Shown piece after piece: positions 8,054-16,603 of a stretch of 36,127 bases of DNA; positions within the stretch are counted from its first letter, which is position 1, and the number at the start of each line of letters is the position of its first letter. Where the stretch lies: assembly GCA_020444165.1 (NCBI GenBank), contig JAHLLK010000063.1, forward strand, positions 1 to 36,127, read 5' to 3'. The position numbers and the translations under genes are program-made. This DNA comes from Deltaproteobacteria bacterium (lineage in GTDB: Bacteria; Desulfobacterota; Desulfarculia; Desulfarculales; Desulfarculaceae). The notes under the pieces were generated by a model. That model saw only the letters and a program-made list of their open reading frames with translations. It was not told where the DNA came from and searched no databases.

Positions 8054-8670
8054 AACGATCCTGAAAAAACGTCAGCGATCAAACTGAATCACTCGGGGCG
8101 GCACGGACGGCCCCGATTTGACTGTCACCGGTTTGGCCGCCGGTTTACCAAAGCGGAGGCTGTGTGAGGCGCCGCAAAGCTCAAAAAATAAAATTGGCGG
8201 GTTCGCATCCCACGCTGTTGTCCCGACTCCCCCGCGCGTTCTCCCCCTGCACCCTCTCTCTCCACCTCGCCAACACCTTCGCCCCCCTTCCGGGCCCGGC
8301 GGGCCTGGGCGGGGCGGGCGGCCCGGACCCTGCCGCCCGGCCGCAAGCCAGCCCCCAAAATGTTTTTGGCCATTTTTCTCCCGCCGCGGCCGGTTGGCTT
8401 CGGTGGGTTTTTTTTGGCGTCCGCACCAGGCCTGAGGCCCCGGTCCCCGTCCCCGGAAAGGGGCGGCGGGAGCCCTCCCGCGCCGGTAAGGCGGCCCTGG
8501 GCCGGGGCTGCTCCGGCGAACTCCCGGCGGTCCGGAGAAGTTGGAAACCTTTTTTGCCGCCCTGGCCCCCGGCCGATTGTTGACCGGGGTCCGGGCCAGG
8601 CGGTCGGCCATGATTTGCCAGGCGGCCCCAAGCCGTCAGGCTCATTTTCCAATCACTTAAGGAGGTCCTT

Positions 8671-9645
8671 ATGTTCCATTTCGACACGCCCCAGAAGGTT
8701 TGCCATATCGGCGGGGTCAAGTTTGGTGGCCAGCCCGGCCAGTACCCCATGGCCATGTGCAGCTCGATTTTCCAAAAGGGAGACCGCGTTTTCGAGGGCG
8801 CCAAGCGCAAGGAAGGCTTTAACGAGAAAAAGGCCGAAGAGCTCCTGAAGACCCAGGACCGCATGACCGCCGAGACCGGCGTGCCCGGCATGGCCGACAT
8901 CGTGGCCAACACCGGCGCCGAGTTCAAGACCTTCATCGACTTCGTCACCAGCGTGTCCGATATGCCCTTCTGCGTGGACGCCTGGGTCATGAAACCCAAG
9001 CTGGAAGGCGCCGCCTACTGCGCGGAAAAGGGCCTCCTGGACCGCATGTTCTACAATAGCCTCACCGTGTGGGAGCAGGACCTGGAAACCGAGATCCGCG
9101 AGATCTACCAGATGGGCGTCAAGCACGTGCTCCTGGTGGCCTTTGATCAAGATGACCAGAGTTCCCGCGGCCGCATCCCCGGCACCCAGAAGCTTCTGGA
9201 CGCCATCGAGAAGGTGGGCGCCAAGTTCGAGAGCATCTTCGTGGACACCAGCGTCATGGGCACCGCCGCCGTGTCCTTCTGCTCCGCGGCCAACAAGCTG
9301 GTCAAGGAGAAGTGGGGCTTCCCGACCTGCAGCGCCCCCTCCAACGGCATCTACATGTGGAAGGCCGCCAAGGAAAAGTGGGGTTTCAAGGCCTGGGCCG
9401 GCGCCGACGCCGCCCTGGAAGCCCTGGCCGCGGTCAACTACCACGACCTCTCCTTCAGCGGCCCCATGGCCGGCGCCGAGCGCCTGTTCCCCGCCGTGGG
9501 CATGGCCGAGGCCTACCTGGCCCTGTGGATCTATGACCAAACCGGCAAGCTGCCCGAGCTGGAGACCCACCCCCTGTACAAGCTGTTCCCCGACTTCGTG
9601 GAGCAGTTGAAGGGCCAGGGCGCCACGGTGCCGCACGCCGGCTGA
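8671..9645 (+). CDS. MtrH-family methyltransferase (corrinoid/tetrahydrofolate type)
   Basis: 324 residues of the MtrH family, TIM-barrel enzymes that move methyl groups between a corrinoid protein and a tetrahydropterin. In bacteria, relatives such as MtgA use tetrahydrofolate. The N terminus has the family's KFGGQPGQYPMAMCSSIF pattern; FVDTSVMGTAAVSFCSAANK and PTCSAPSNG are further conserved blocks. No membrane segment, unlike the methanogen Mtr complex, so soluble. ATG at 8671 has a strong AAGGAGG. First gene of the unit with the UroD-family methyltransferase and corrinoid protein. The likely job is to pass methyl from the corrinoid to tetrahydrofolate (inference). Confidence 0.88.
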   Translation: MFHFDTPQKVCHIGGVKFGGQPGQYPMAMCSSIFQKGDRVFEGAKRKEGFNEKKAEELLKTQDRMTAETGVPGMADIVANTGAEFKTFIDFVTSVSDMPFCVDAWVMKPKLEGAAYCAEKGLLDRMFYNSLTVWEQDLETEIREIYQMGVKHVLLVAFDQDDQSSRGRIPGTQKLLDAIEKVGAKFESIFVDTSVMGTAAVSFCSAANKLVKEKWGFPTCSAPSNGIYMWKAAKEKWGFKAWAGADAALEALAAVNYHDLSFSGPMAGAERLFPAVGMAEAYLALWIYDQTGKLPELETHPLYKLFPDFVEQLKGQGATVPHAG

Positions 9646-9706
9646 GATAAATAAATAAGGCTGTCGCCGTTAAGCAATCAAATGGTCTGAAAGGAGCTTT
9701 AAGCTA

Positions 9707-10747
9707 ATGACCCCCAAAGAGAGAGCCCTCAACACCATACTGGGTAAACCCATTGACCACATGGGCTTGTTCACCGGCATGGGCTGCGTGACCATGCCCG
9801 GCCTGAAGAAGCTGGGTTACAAGTTCGCCACCGTGCACACCGACGCCGAGCGTCTGGCCCGGGCCGCCTTCTCCACCTGCGAAATGTTCGGCATGGAGTC
9901 CTGCGTGGTGCCTTTTGACATGGCCATCGAGTCCGAGGCCATCGGCAACACCATCAGCCTCTACGAGGACAGCGAGGACATCCTCTACCCCACCATCCCG
10001 CACAAGATCTGGAAGACCATGGATGACCTGGCTATTCCCGACGACGTGCACGAGCGGGGCCGTTTCCCCATGCTGTTCGAATCGGTGAAGATCCTGAAGG
10101 GCCTCACCGGCGACCAGTTCGCGGCCGGCGGTTGGAGCCTGGGCCCGTTCACCCAAGCCGGCCAGATGCTGGAACTGGACCTGATCCTGAAGGGCGTGTT
10201 CCGCGAGAAGGCCAAGGTGGAGAAGGTCCTGGACGCCATCACCGACATGGCCATCGAGACCGGCCGCCGGTTGAAGGCTTCCGGCGTGGACTTCCTGACC
10301 CTCCGCGAGCCCGGCGTGGCCGCGGACCTGTTGTCCCCCCGCACCTTCAAGCAGCTGATCCAACCCCGCCTGACCAAGATCCTGGAAGGCTGGGGCGACA
10401 TTCCCAAGGTGCTCCACATCTGCGGCACCGCCACCCCGCTGGTGGAAATGATGATGGACTGCGGGGCCCACGCCCTGTCCTTCGACGTCAAGACCGACCT
10501 GGCCGTGGCCCGCGAGAAGATGGGCAAGATACCGATCCTGGGCAACTACGAGGTGTTCTACATTCCTTGCCAGAACCCGGTCGAGGATGCTGAGAAGGCC
10601 ATGCAGGCCTGCATCGACGCCGGCGTGGACGGCGTGTGGCCGGGTTGCGACCTGTGGCCGGACGTGAAGGAAGAGAACCTGCAGATGATGCGCAAGACGG
10701 TCACCGAGTACGGGGCCAAGGCCAGCCCTGCGGTGGGCCGCATTTAA
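9707..10747 (+). CDS. UroD-family (MtaA/MtbA-like) corrinoid methyltransferase
   Basis: 346 residues of the uroporphyrinogen-decarboxylase-fold methyltransferase family. It includes the zinc enzymes MtaA/MtbA and bacterial O-demethylase methyltransferases. The zinc-binding set is complete: His237 and Cys239 in LHICGTA, and Cys314 in WPGCDLWPDVKEEN. GGWSLGPFTQAG is a conserved barrel loop. AAGGAGC precedes ATG. The MtrH-like gene is upstream and the corrinoid protein gene 48 nt downstream, so it probably methylates or demethylates that corrinoid. The donor cannot be named. Compare the paralogue at 17850-18884, where Cys314 is replaced by selenocysteine. Confidence 0.87.
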   Translation: MTPKERALNTILGKPIDHMGLFTGMGCVTMPGLKKLGYKFATVHTDAERLARAAFSTCEMFGMESCVVPFDMAIESEAIGNTISLYEDSEDILYPTIPHKIWKTMDDLAIPDDVHERGRFPMLFESVKILKGLTGDQFAAGGWSLGPFTQAGQMLELDLILKGVFREKAKVEKVLDAITDMAIETGRRLKASGVDFLTLREPGVAADLLSPRTFKQLIQPRLTKILEGWGDIPKVLHICGTATPLVEMMMDCGAHALSFDVKTDLAVAREKMGKIPILGNYEVFYIPCQNPVEDAEKAMQACIDAGVDGVWPGCDLWPDVKEENLQMMRKTVTEYGAKASPAVGRI

Positions 10748-10795
10748 GTCCTAGATTCTCTGGGATTCTCATACACAACGAAAGGGGATGGAGTA

Positions 10796-11467
10796 ATGGC
10801 GACTTGCGACGAGATGAAAAAAGAGCTGCATGAGGGCGTCGTCGAATACGACACCGATCGCGTGGTGGCCGCTGCCAACAAGGGCCTGGAGATCGGCTGT
10901 GACGCTCTCGACCTGATCATGAACGGCCTGGCCGCCGGCATGGAAGAAGTCGGCGAGCTGTACGACAACCAAGAGTACTTCGTGCCTGAGGTTCTGATGT
11001 GCGCCGACGCCCTGTACGGCGGCCTGGACATCCTGCGCCCGGCCGTGGTCGAGACCGACGGCGGCGTCAAGGGCCAGGTGGTCATCGGCTCCATCCAGGG
11101 CGACGTGCACGACATCGGCAAGAACCTGGTCAAGATGATGTTCGACGTGGGCGGCTTCACCGTGCACGATCTGGGCCGCGACGTTCCGCTGGAGAACTTC
11201 GTGCAGGAGCAGCTGCGGACCGACTCCGAGATCGTGGCCATGAGCGCCATGATGACCACCACCATGATGGGCATGAAGAAGGTCATCGAGATGATCAAGG
11301 AGAAGAACCCCAACGTGGCCATCATGCTGGGCGGCGCGCCGGTCACCAAGGACGTGGCGAACCTGTTCGGCGCCGACGGCTACGCCGAGAGCGCGGGCAA
11401 CGCGGTGCAGGAAGGCATCAAGATGATCGGCCGCCTGCGCGAGCTGCACGCCAAAAAGAACGCCTAG
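10796..11467 (+). CDS. Corrinoid protein of the methyltransferase system (MtbC/MtaC-like)
   Basis: 223 residues. The N-terminal helical cap domain (about 1-90) is followed by a B12-binding Rossmann domain (about 92-215). The cobalt-ligating motif is visible as GDVHDIGKN, with His105 as the expected lower axial ligand. It carries the methyl group between the UroD-family and MtrH-like methyltransferases. ATG at 10796 follows GGAG. It is the last gene before a strong terminator (11571-11607), so MtrH-like, UroD-like and corrinoid genes form one tight unit. Oxidised Co(II) would be rescued by the ASKHA protein at 13183-15234. Confidence 0.92.
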   Translation: MATCDEMKKELHEGVVEYDTDRVVAAANKGLEIGCDALDLIMNGLAAGMEEVGELYDNQEYFVPEVLMCADALYGGLDILRPAVVETDGGVKGQVVIGSIQGDVHDIGKNLVKMMFDVGGFTVHDLGRDVPLENFVQEQLRTDSEIVAMSAMMTTTMMGMKKVIEMIKEKNPNVAIMLGGAPVTKDVANLFGADGYAESAGNAVQEGIKMIGRLRELHAKKNA

Positions 11468-11570
11468 TTGAGATAAGGACGCCGGCGGTGACGCAGTACC
11501 AGCACATAGCTTCCAGAGCACAGCATCCCGATACGGTGAACCCGCCGTCCGGCTCCCTTGGGTAAGTAAA

Positions 11571-11607
11571 GGGGAGGCCGTCCCGGCCGGACGGCCTCCC
11601 CTTTTTT
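11571..11607 (+). terminator. Strong intrinsic terminator after the corrinoid protein gene
   Basis: A perfect 12-bp stem, GGGGAGGCCGTC (11571-11582) with GACGGCCTCCCC (11590-11601), a 7-nt loop and a run of T. Confidence 0.95.
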
Positions 11608-11668
11608 CTCCTGACCTCACCCCCCCGGCCACCTGGGGCCTGGCGGGCGACAGATTGGACGAGACGTT

Positions 11669-12100
11669 TTGCAGACTTCCGCCACCAACCCCGCGAGCCC
11701 TTCGGAGCGTGGCCGGCATTTTGGCCCCGGCTCCCCGGAGGCGGCCCCGGGCCCCGGCGGCGGCGCCCAAACCGGCGGCGCCGGCGCGGGCGGCGGCTCC
11801 CGCCTGATGTTGGTGGAGGTTCTTTCCGAAGGGCCCCATTGCATCCCTTGTGAATACGCCATCGCCACGGTGGAATACGTGGCGGAGTACTACCAGGGCC
11901 GTATTGAATTCCGGGTGGTGGAAACCAAGAAGAGGGCCGACGCCCAGCGCTACCTGGCCCTCAGCCGGGCGGCCGGCAAGCCCCTGCCGGTGCCCGGCAT
12001 CTTGATCGAGGGCCAGCTAGTCTTTGATTACAACCCTGGGCCGGAGGAACTCCGTTCCGTGCTGGACCGAGCCTTGGCCGATTGGGAGGGGAAGCAGTGA
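11669..12100 (+). CDS. Thioredoxin-like protein (CIPC)
   Basis: 143 residues if TTG at 11669 is the start; the first 45 are a Gly/Pro/Ala-rich linker. ATG at 11807 would give a 97-residue protein containing the whole thioredoxin fold but has no ribosome site. The active site is HCIPCEYA, the cis-Pro region LPVPGILIEGQLVF. It shares this layout with the genes at 18921, 19413 and 21784 (CxxC or UxxC, then P, then I-E/D-G-x-LVF). Its end overlaps the reductase-like gene by 4 nt (GTGA), so the two probably work as a pair. Confidence 0.75.
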   Translation: MQTSATNPASPSERGRHFGPGSPEAAPGPGGGAQTGGAGAGGGSRLMLVEVLSEGPHCIPCEYAIATVEYVAEYYQGRIEFRVVETKKRADAQRYLALSRAAGKPLPVPGILIEGQLVFDYNPGPEELRSVLDRALADWEGKQ

Positions 12101-13038
12101 GCGAGCAAATTTTCGACGTTGCCGTATTGGGTTCCGGCCCCGCCGGCCTCACCGCGGCCATCTATGCCCATCGCGCCGGCCTTTCCACCCTGGTGGTCGG
12201 CGGCGACCATCCCGGCGGCAAGGTCATGATGCACCCCCACATCGAGAACTACCCTCCCTTCCCCGAGGGGGTCACCGGGGCCGAGCTGATGATCCGCTGG
12301 GTCAAGCAGGTGGCTGACGAAGTGGGCGAGGGTCCCCGGCCGGAGATGGTGACCAAGGTGGACCTGGCCGGTGCGGTGAAGACCATCGAGGCCGAGGGCG
12401 GCACCTACCAGGCCCGCACGGTCATCGTGGCCACCGGGGCCTCGGGAAGAAAACTGGGGGTCAAGGGCGAGGAAGAGCTGGCTGGCCGGGGGGTTTTCTC
12501 CTGCGCCATGTGCGACGCACCCCTCCTGCGCACCCTGAAGCGGCAGCGGGCCGTGGTGGTGGGCGGCGGCGACACGGCGGTGCACACAGGCCAGGGGCTG
12601 TTGCCCCATGCCGAGGCGGTCACCCTCATCACCCGGGGCCCGGCCCTGCGGGCCCAGCCGGTGTTGGTGGACCGCTTCCTGGCCGACCCCAAGGCCGGCT
12701 GCCGTTTCCAAAGGCAGGTGGTGGCCATCCACGGCGGCTCGTGGGTGGCGGGCGTGAGCCTCAAGGACCCGGCCACCGGCGCCATCGAAGAGATGGAGAT
12801 CGACGCGGTATTCGTGGGCATCGGCCAGGTACCCAGCACGGGATTTTTGCAGGGCGCCCTGGCCACCGACGAGGAAGGCTTCCTGGTGGTGGACGGCGAT
12901 CTGGCCTGCAGCCTGCCCGGCGTGTTCGCGGCCGGCGACGTGCGGGTCAGCCCGCTCCGGCAGATCATCACCGCCGCCTCGGACGGTGCTTTGGCGGCCA
13001 AGAGCGCGACGGACTACCTGGCCGCCGCGGAAATTTGA
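12097..13038 (+). CDS. Thioredoxin-reductase-like flavoprotein
   Basis: 313 residues, the usual TrxB size. FAD motif GSGPAGLTAA (12-21); redox-active CAMC (Cys136, Cys139; typical TrxB is CATC); second nucleotide site VVVGGGDTAVHTG; C-terminal GVFAAGDVR. The NADPH 2'-phosphate signature HRRxxxR is altered to TRGPALRA, and the GGGDS.EEA helix is altered too. NADPH may therefore not be the donor (inference). GTG at 12097 is chosen over the in-frame TTG at 12082 because GGGAGGGG then lies at ribosome-site distance. It overlaps the CIPC thioredoxin-like gene, its likely substrate. Confidence 0.87.
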   Translation: MSEQIFDVAVLGSGPAGLTAAIYAHRAGLSTLVVGGDHPGGKVMMHPHIENYPPFPEGVTGAELMIRWVKQVADEVGEGPRPEMVTKVDLAGAVKTIEAEGGTYQARTVIVATGASGRKLGVKGEEELAGRGVFSCAMCDAPLLRTLKRQRAVVVGGGDTAVHTGQGLLPHAEAVTLITRGPALRAQPVLVDRFLADPKAGCRFQRQVVAIHGGSWVAGVSLKDPATGAIEEMEIDAVFVGIGQVPSTGFLQGALATDEEGFLVVDGDLACSLPGVFAAGDVRVSPLRQIITAASDGALAAKSATDYLAAAEI

Positions 13039-13182
13039 TCCCTGGGAAATTTTTTTCAGGAATTTTCAGCCCGCCGCCGGGGGGCGGGCGACAGGAAGGT
13101 CTAACCACCCCTCGGGCGGTGAAAAAGGCATAGATACCTAACCCTGAACGGTTATGAATCACACTAGGAGGACTTAACGGTC

Positions 13183-15234
13183 ATGGACAAAAAAGAACAC
13201 ACTGTAATCTTTCAGCCTTCCGGCCGCCGGGGCCCGGTTCCCGCCGGCATCACCCTGATCGAGGCCTCCCGCCGCCTGGGCGTGGACATCGAGGCCCTCT
13301 GCGGTGAGAAGAAGGTCTGCGGTAAGTGCAAGGTCCGCATCGAAGAGGGCATGTTCGAAAAGTACGGCATCGAGTCCGGGCAAAAGCATTCTTCCCCCTG
13401 GCAGGTGGAAGAGGAGAAGTTCGTCTCCGCCGAGGAGAAGGCCAAGGGCATGCGGCTGGGCTGCGTGGCCAAGGTCGAGGGTGACTTGTTGGTGTTCGTG
13501 CCGGAGGAGTCCCGCGCCGGCAAGCAGGTGGTGAGCAAGGCCGCCCGCGACATCCACATCGACTGGGACCCCGCCGTGAAACTGTACTACGTGGAAGTCG
13601 AGCCGCCGACCTTCGAGGAGCCCACCGGCGATTTCGAGCGCGTATTGAACGAGCTGGACCGCCAGTACGGCATCAAGCCAGATTCCATCCGGGTGGACTA
13701 CTTCGCCCTGCGGACCCTGCCCCGCGTCATCCGCAACGAGGACAGCAAGTGGAAGGTCACCGTGGCCTTGTGGATGGACCGGGAGATCGTGCGCTTCTAC
13801 CCCGGTAAGGTCGCGGACTGCTACGGCATCGCTATCGACATGGGCACCACCACCTGCGCGGCCTACTTCTGCAACCTCGTCACCATGAAGGTTATCGACA
13901 CGGCTTCCATGATGAACCCGCAGTGCAAGTACGGCGAGGACGTCATGGCCCGCATCACCTACCATATGATGAACGAAGACGGCCTGGAGCGCATGAGCGC
14001 GGATATCATCGAGGGCCTGAACACGCTCATCAAACGCTGCGTGGACGGCACCCATCCCCCCAAGAAGAAGGACAAAGCCACCGGCGAGATGGTGGAAGCG
14101 CCCGAGGAAGGCGTGGAGTACCTGCGCCTGAGTCTGGAAGACGTGCTGGACATGACGCTCGTGGGCAACACCGCCATGCACCACATCTGCCTGGCCCTGG
14201 ATCCCGAGTTCGTGGGTCTAGCCCCCTTCCCGCCGGTCATCCACCGCAGCCTGGACATCAAGGCGCGTGACCTGGGCATCACCCTCAACAAGGGCTGCTA
14301 CGTGCACGTGCTGCCCAACGAGGCCGGCTTCGTGGGCGCGGATAACGTGGGCGTGTTGGTCTCCGAAGAGCCCTACAAGAGCGAAGAGCTGCAGCTCATC
14401 ATCGACATCGGCACCAACGGTGAGCTGGTTCTGGGCAACAAGCACAAGCTCATCAGCTCCTCCTGCGCCACCGGCCCGGCCCTGGAAGGCGCTCAGCTCT
14501 CCTGGGGCATGCGCGCCGCCCCGGGCGCCATCGAGCGCATCAAGATCGATCCCGAGACCCACGAGGTGGATTACAAGGTCATCGGCCGCGACGCCTGGCG
14601 GGCCTTCTCCAAGCCCGAGGAAATGCAGTGCAAGGGCATCTGCGGTTCGGGTATCCTGGACGTGTTGGCCGAGCTTTACCGGGCCGGCGTCATCGTGAAG
14701 AGCGGCCGCTTCAACCCCACCCAGAAATCCAATCGCTTCCGTAAGGTGGGCCGCACCTCCGAATTCGTCATCGCTTGGGCCAACGAGACTCCCAAGGAGA
14801 TCAACAAGGACGTGGTCATCACCCAGAAGGACGTGCGGCAGATCCAGCTGGGCAAGGGCGCTCTGTACACCGGCTGCAAGCTGATGATGCGCCGCATGGG
14901 TATGGAAAAGGTGGACACGGTCAAGATCGCCGGCGCCTTCGGCACCCACGTGGACCGCGAAAAGGCCCTGATCATGGGTCTGTTCCCGGACTGCGAGATC
15001 GAAAAGATCAAGAGCGTGGGCAACGCGGCGGGCGACGGCGCCCGGGCCGCCCTCTTGAATCGCAAGAAGCGGGAAGAGGCCAACTGGTGCGCCCGCAACG
15101 TGGAATACATCGAACTCACCGTGGAAGAGGACTTCCAGGACGAGTTCTCGGCCTCCATGCAGATTCCTCATATGCGCGACGAGTTCCCCCACCTGCGCGG
15201 CTTGGTGGCGGACGACATCCTGGATCAGGAATAG
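13183..15234 (+). CDS. ASKHA-domain corrinoid activation protein with [2Fe-2S] domain
   Basis: 683 residues of the RACE (reductive activator of corrinoid enzymes) type. The N-terminal ferredoxin-like domain has Cys40, Cys46 and Cys49 (CGEKKVCGKC) and Cys94 (MRLGCVAKV). The ASKHA ATPase domain starts with IAIDMGTTTCAAYF, with a second phosphate motif LIIDIGTNGELVLG and SSCATGPALEGA. KIAGAFGTHVD and SVGNAAGDGA are typical of the C-terminal part. Such proteins use ATP and low-potential electrons to reduce inactive Co(II) to Co(I). ATG at 13183 has AGGAGG. The gene stands 144 nt after the reductase-like gene, so it may have its own promoter. Confidence 0.92.
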   Translation: MDKKEHTVIFQPSGRRGPVPAGITLIEASRRLGVDIEALCGEKKVCGKCKVRIEEGMFEKYGIESGQKHSSPWQVEEEKFVSAEEKAKGMRLGCVAKVEGDLLVFVPEESRAGKQVVSKAARDIHIDWDPAVKLYYVEVEPPTFEEPTGDFERVLNELDRQYGIKPDSIRVDYFALRTLPRVIRNEDSKWKVTVALWMDREIVRFYPGKVADCYGIAIDMGTTTCAAYFCNLVTMKVIDTASMMNPQCKYGEDVMARITYHMMNEDGLERMSADIIEGLNTLIKRCVDGTHPPKKKDKATGEMVEAPEEGVEYLRLSLEDVLDMTLVGNTAMHHICLALDPEFVGLAPFPPVIHRSLDIKARDLGITLNKGCYVHVLPNEAGFVGADNVGVLVSEEPYKSEELQLIIDIGTNGELVLGNKHKLISSSCATGPALEGAQLSWGMRAAPGAIERIKIDPETHEVDYKVIGRDAWRAFSKPEEMQCKGICGSGILDVLAELYRAGVIVKSGRFNPTQKSNRFRKVGRTSEFVIAWANETPKEINKDVVITQKDVRQIQLGKGALYTGCKLMMRRMGMEKVDTVKIAGAFGTHVDREKALIMGLFPDCEIEKIKSVGNAAGDGARAALLNRKKREEANWCARNVEYIELTVEEDFQDEFSASMQIPHMRDEFPHLRGLVADDILDQE

Positions 15235-15250
15235 TGGTAAATTAGACCTT

Positions 15251-15274
15251 GGCGGGGGGCCTCGGCCCCCCGCC
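15251..15274. other. Perfect 10-bp GC hairpin between the activator and small Cys protein genes
   Basis: GGCGGGGGGC (15251-15260), CTCG loop, GCCCCCCGCC (15265-15274). No T-run directly follows, so it may stabilise mRNA or attenuate rather than end transcription. Confidence 0.6.
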
Positions 15275-15299
15275 ATTCACCCTTTTGGGGACGGCGAGT

Positions 15300-15623
15300 G
15301 TGACCAAGGTCAAAGTTTTTCCCGGCCCTTGCGGCTTTGAAGCAGAGATCACGGCGGAAAAGGACGGCAAGCACCAAGTGCGCATGACCGTTGAATCCAA
15401 ATGCCCGGCGGTGAAGGCCCTGGGCGAGAAACTGCCGTTGTTGACCATGCGGGACATCGTGGGCAAGGGGGGCTTCGGGGCGGTACGGCCCTTCGAGGTC
15501 GCCACCGGCACTCTGTTCCACGCCACCTGCCCCGTACTATGCGGATATTTGAAGGCCGCCGAGGCGGAAATGGGCCTGGCGGTGCATCGCGATGTGGTTT
15601 TGGAGATAAAGAAGGAGAGTTGA
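15300..15623 (+). CDS. Small conserved Cys protein of methyltransferase clusters (DUF6951-like)
   Basis: 107 residues from GTG at 15300, preceded by GGGGACGG. Cysteines occur in PGPCGF, ESKCPAV and HATCPVLCG, suggesting metal or cofactor binding. It resembles a small uncharacterised family (I believe DUF6951) seen next to corrinoid methyltransferases; this assignment is from memory. It ends 2 nt before the CobW-like gene, so the two are co-translated. An earlier in-frame start would lie inside the hairpin at 15251-15274 and is rejected. Confidence 0.65.
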   Translation: MTKVKVFPGPCGFEAEITAEKDGKHQVRMTVESKCPAVKALGEKLPLLTMRDIVGKGGFGAVRPFEVATGTLFHATCPVLCGYLKAAEAEMGLAVHRDVVLEIKKES

Positions 15624-15625
15624 GC

Positions 15626-16603
15626 ATGTCTCGCCCGATTCCGGTCCACCTCATATGTGGTTTTTTGGGCTCGGGCAAAACCACCTTGCTGCGCCGAATT
15701 CTGGCCGAGCAGCCCCCCGCGGAAAAATTGGTGGTGCTGGTCAACGAATTCGGTGAGCTGGGCATAGACGGTTCGCTCTTGGAAGGCTTCGATTCCGAGG
15801 TGCTGGAACTCTCCAGCGGGTGCATCTGCTGCACCCTCAAAGCTGATTTCATTTCTACTCTCAACAAGATGCTCGCCGATTTCCATCCCGACCGGGTGGT
15901 GGTGGAAGCCACCGGCATCGCCGAGACCGGCGATCTGGTCCAGGCGGTGGAGATGCTGCAGGCCCGGGCGGACGTGGAGCTGGCCAGCGTGGTCACGGTG
16001 GTGGACGCGGAGAACTTCAAGTACCGCGACATGCTGGGGCCGTTGTTCTACCGCCAAATGGAGACGGCCGACCTGATTTTGCTCAACAAAATAGACCTGG
16101 TGGAGCACGGGGAGGTGGAGGAGCTCTCGGAGGCCCTCCACGAGATCAATCCCGGGGCCCGCATCATGCCTGTGGTTTATGGGGCGGTGGATCGGGCCAT
16201 CATCCTGAATCCCCAACCCGGCCAGCCCCGGGAGCGCAGCCAGGTGACGATGCCGGTGTTGGACATGATGTCCCTGCTGACCCAAGCTCCGGGCCATGAA
16301 GGGCACGAGCATGAACACGACACCACCAGGGATTTCATGTCTTTTTCCTTTGAAACCGACCGCTTGGCCCAAAAGGAATGTTTGGAGGGCTTTTTGGCCG
16401 GCCTTCCTTGGGGGGTGTTTCGGGTCAAGGGGTTCGTGCGCTTTGCCGAGGGAACCGAGGTTTTGAACCACACGTACCGTCGCTCCGAGTTCGCGCCCAG
16501 CCGGGAGCCCTCGGGGACCAGGCTGGCTTTCGTGGCTTGGAAGATGGATCAACAGGAGATTTTGGCTCAATTGGCCGGCTGTTTTTACCATAAGGAAGCA
16601 TGA
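15626..16603 (+). CDS. CobW/G3E-family GTPase
   Basis: 325 residues. Walker A GFLGSGKTT (12-20), metal motif CxCC in SSGCICCTLKADF, switch region VVVEATGIAETG, NKIDLVEHG for guanine specificity, and a C-terminal CobW domain (WGVFRVKGFVRF). A His-rich stretch, HEGHEHEHD, near residue 215 is a probable metal-holding loop. G3E GTPases deliver metals or help cofactor loading. Here the neighbours suggest cobalt/corrinoid or zinc supply to the methyltransferases (inference). AAGGAG precedes ATG; the stop overlaps the next start (ATGA). Confidence 0.9.
   Translation: MSRPIPVHLICGFLGSGKTTLLRRILAEQPPAEKLVVLVNEFGELGIDGSLLEGFDSEVLELSSGCICCTLKADFISTLNKMLADFHPDRVVVEATGIAETGDLVQAVEMLQARADVELASVVTVVDAENFKYRDMLGPLFYRQMETADLILLNKIDLVEHGEVEELSEALHEINPGARIMPVVYGAVDRAIILNPQPGQPRERSQVTMPVLDMMSLLTQAPGHEGHEHEHDTTRDFMSFSFETDRLAQKECLEGFLAGLPWGVFRVKGFVRFAEGTEVLNHTYRRSEFAPSREPSGTRLAFVAWKMDQQEILAQLAGCFYHKEA

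Larger units (their letters stand above)
7945..8670. other. Long regulatory region and leader before the methyltransferase operon
   Basis: A 726-base gap. The first 150 bases are AT-rich and hold repeated boxes, a promoter and a palindrome, listed separately. The rest (8094-8650) is GC-rich and has no ORF with a ribosome site. It holds a hairpin CGGGGC (8094)/GCCCCG (8110) and a short ACCGG/CCGGT hairpin near 8128. If transcription starts near 8053, the mRNA leader is about 615 nt, unusually long. No known riboswitch consensus was recognised. Confidence 0.6.

Noticed and set aside
8200..8222. A tRNA T-arm-like string (GGTTCGCATCCC)
   Set aside because: No matching acceptor, D or anticodon arm can be built around it. 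The similar GTCGAATCC near 434 fails the same test.
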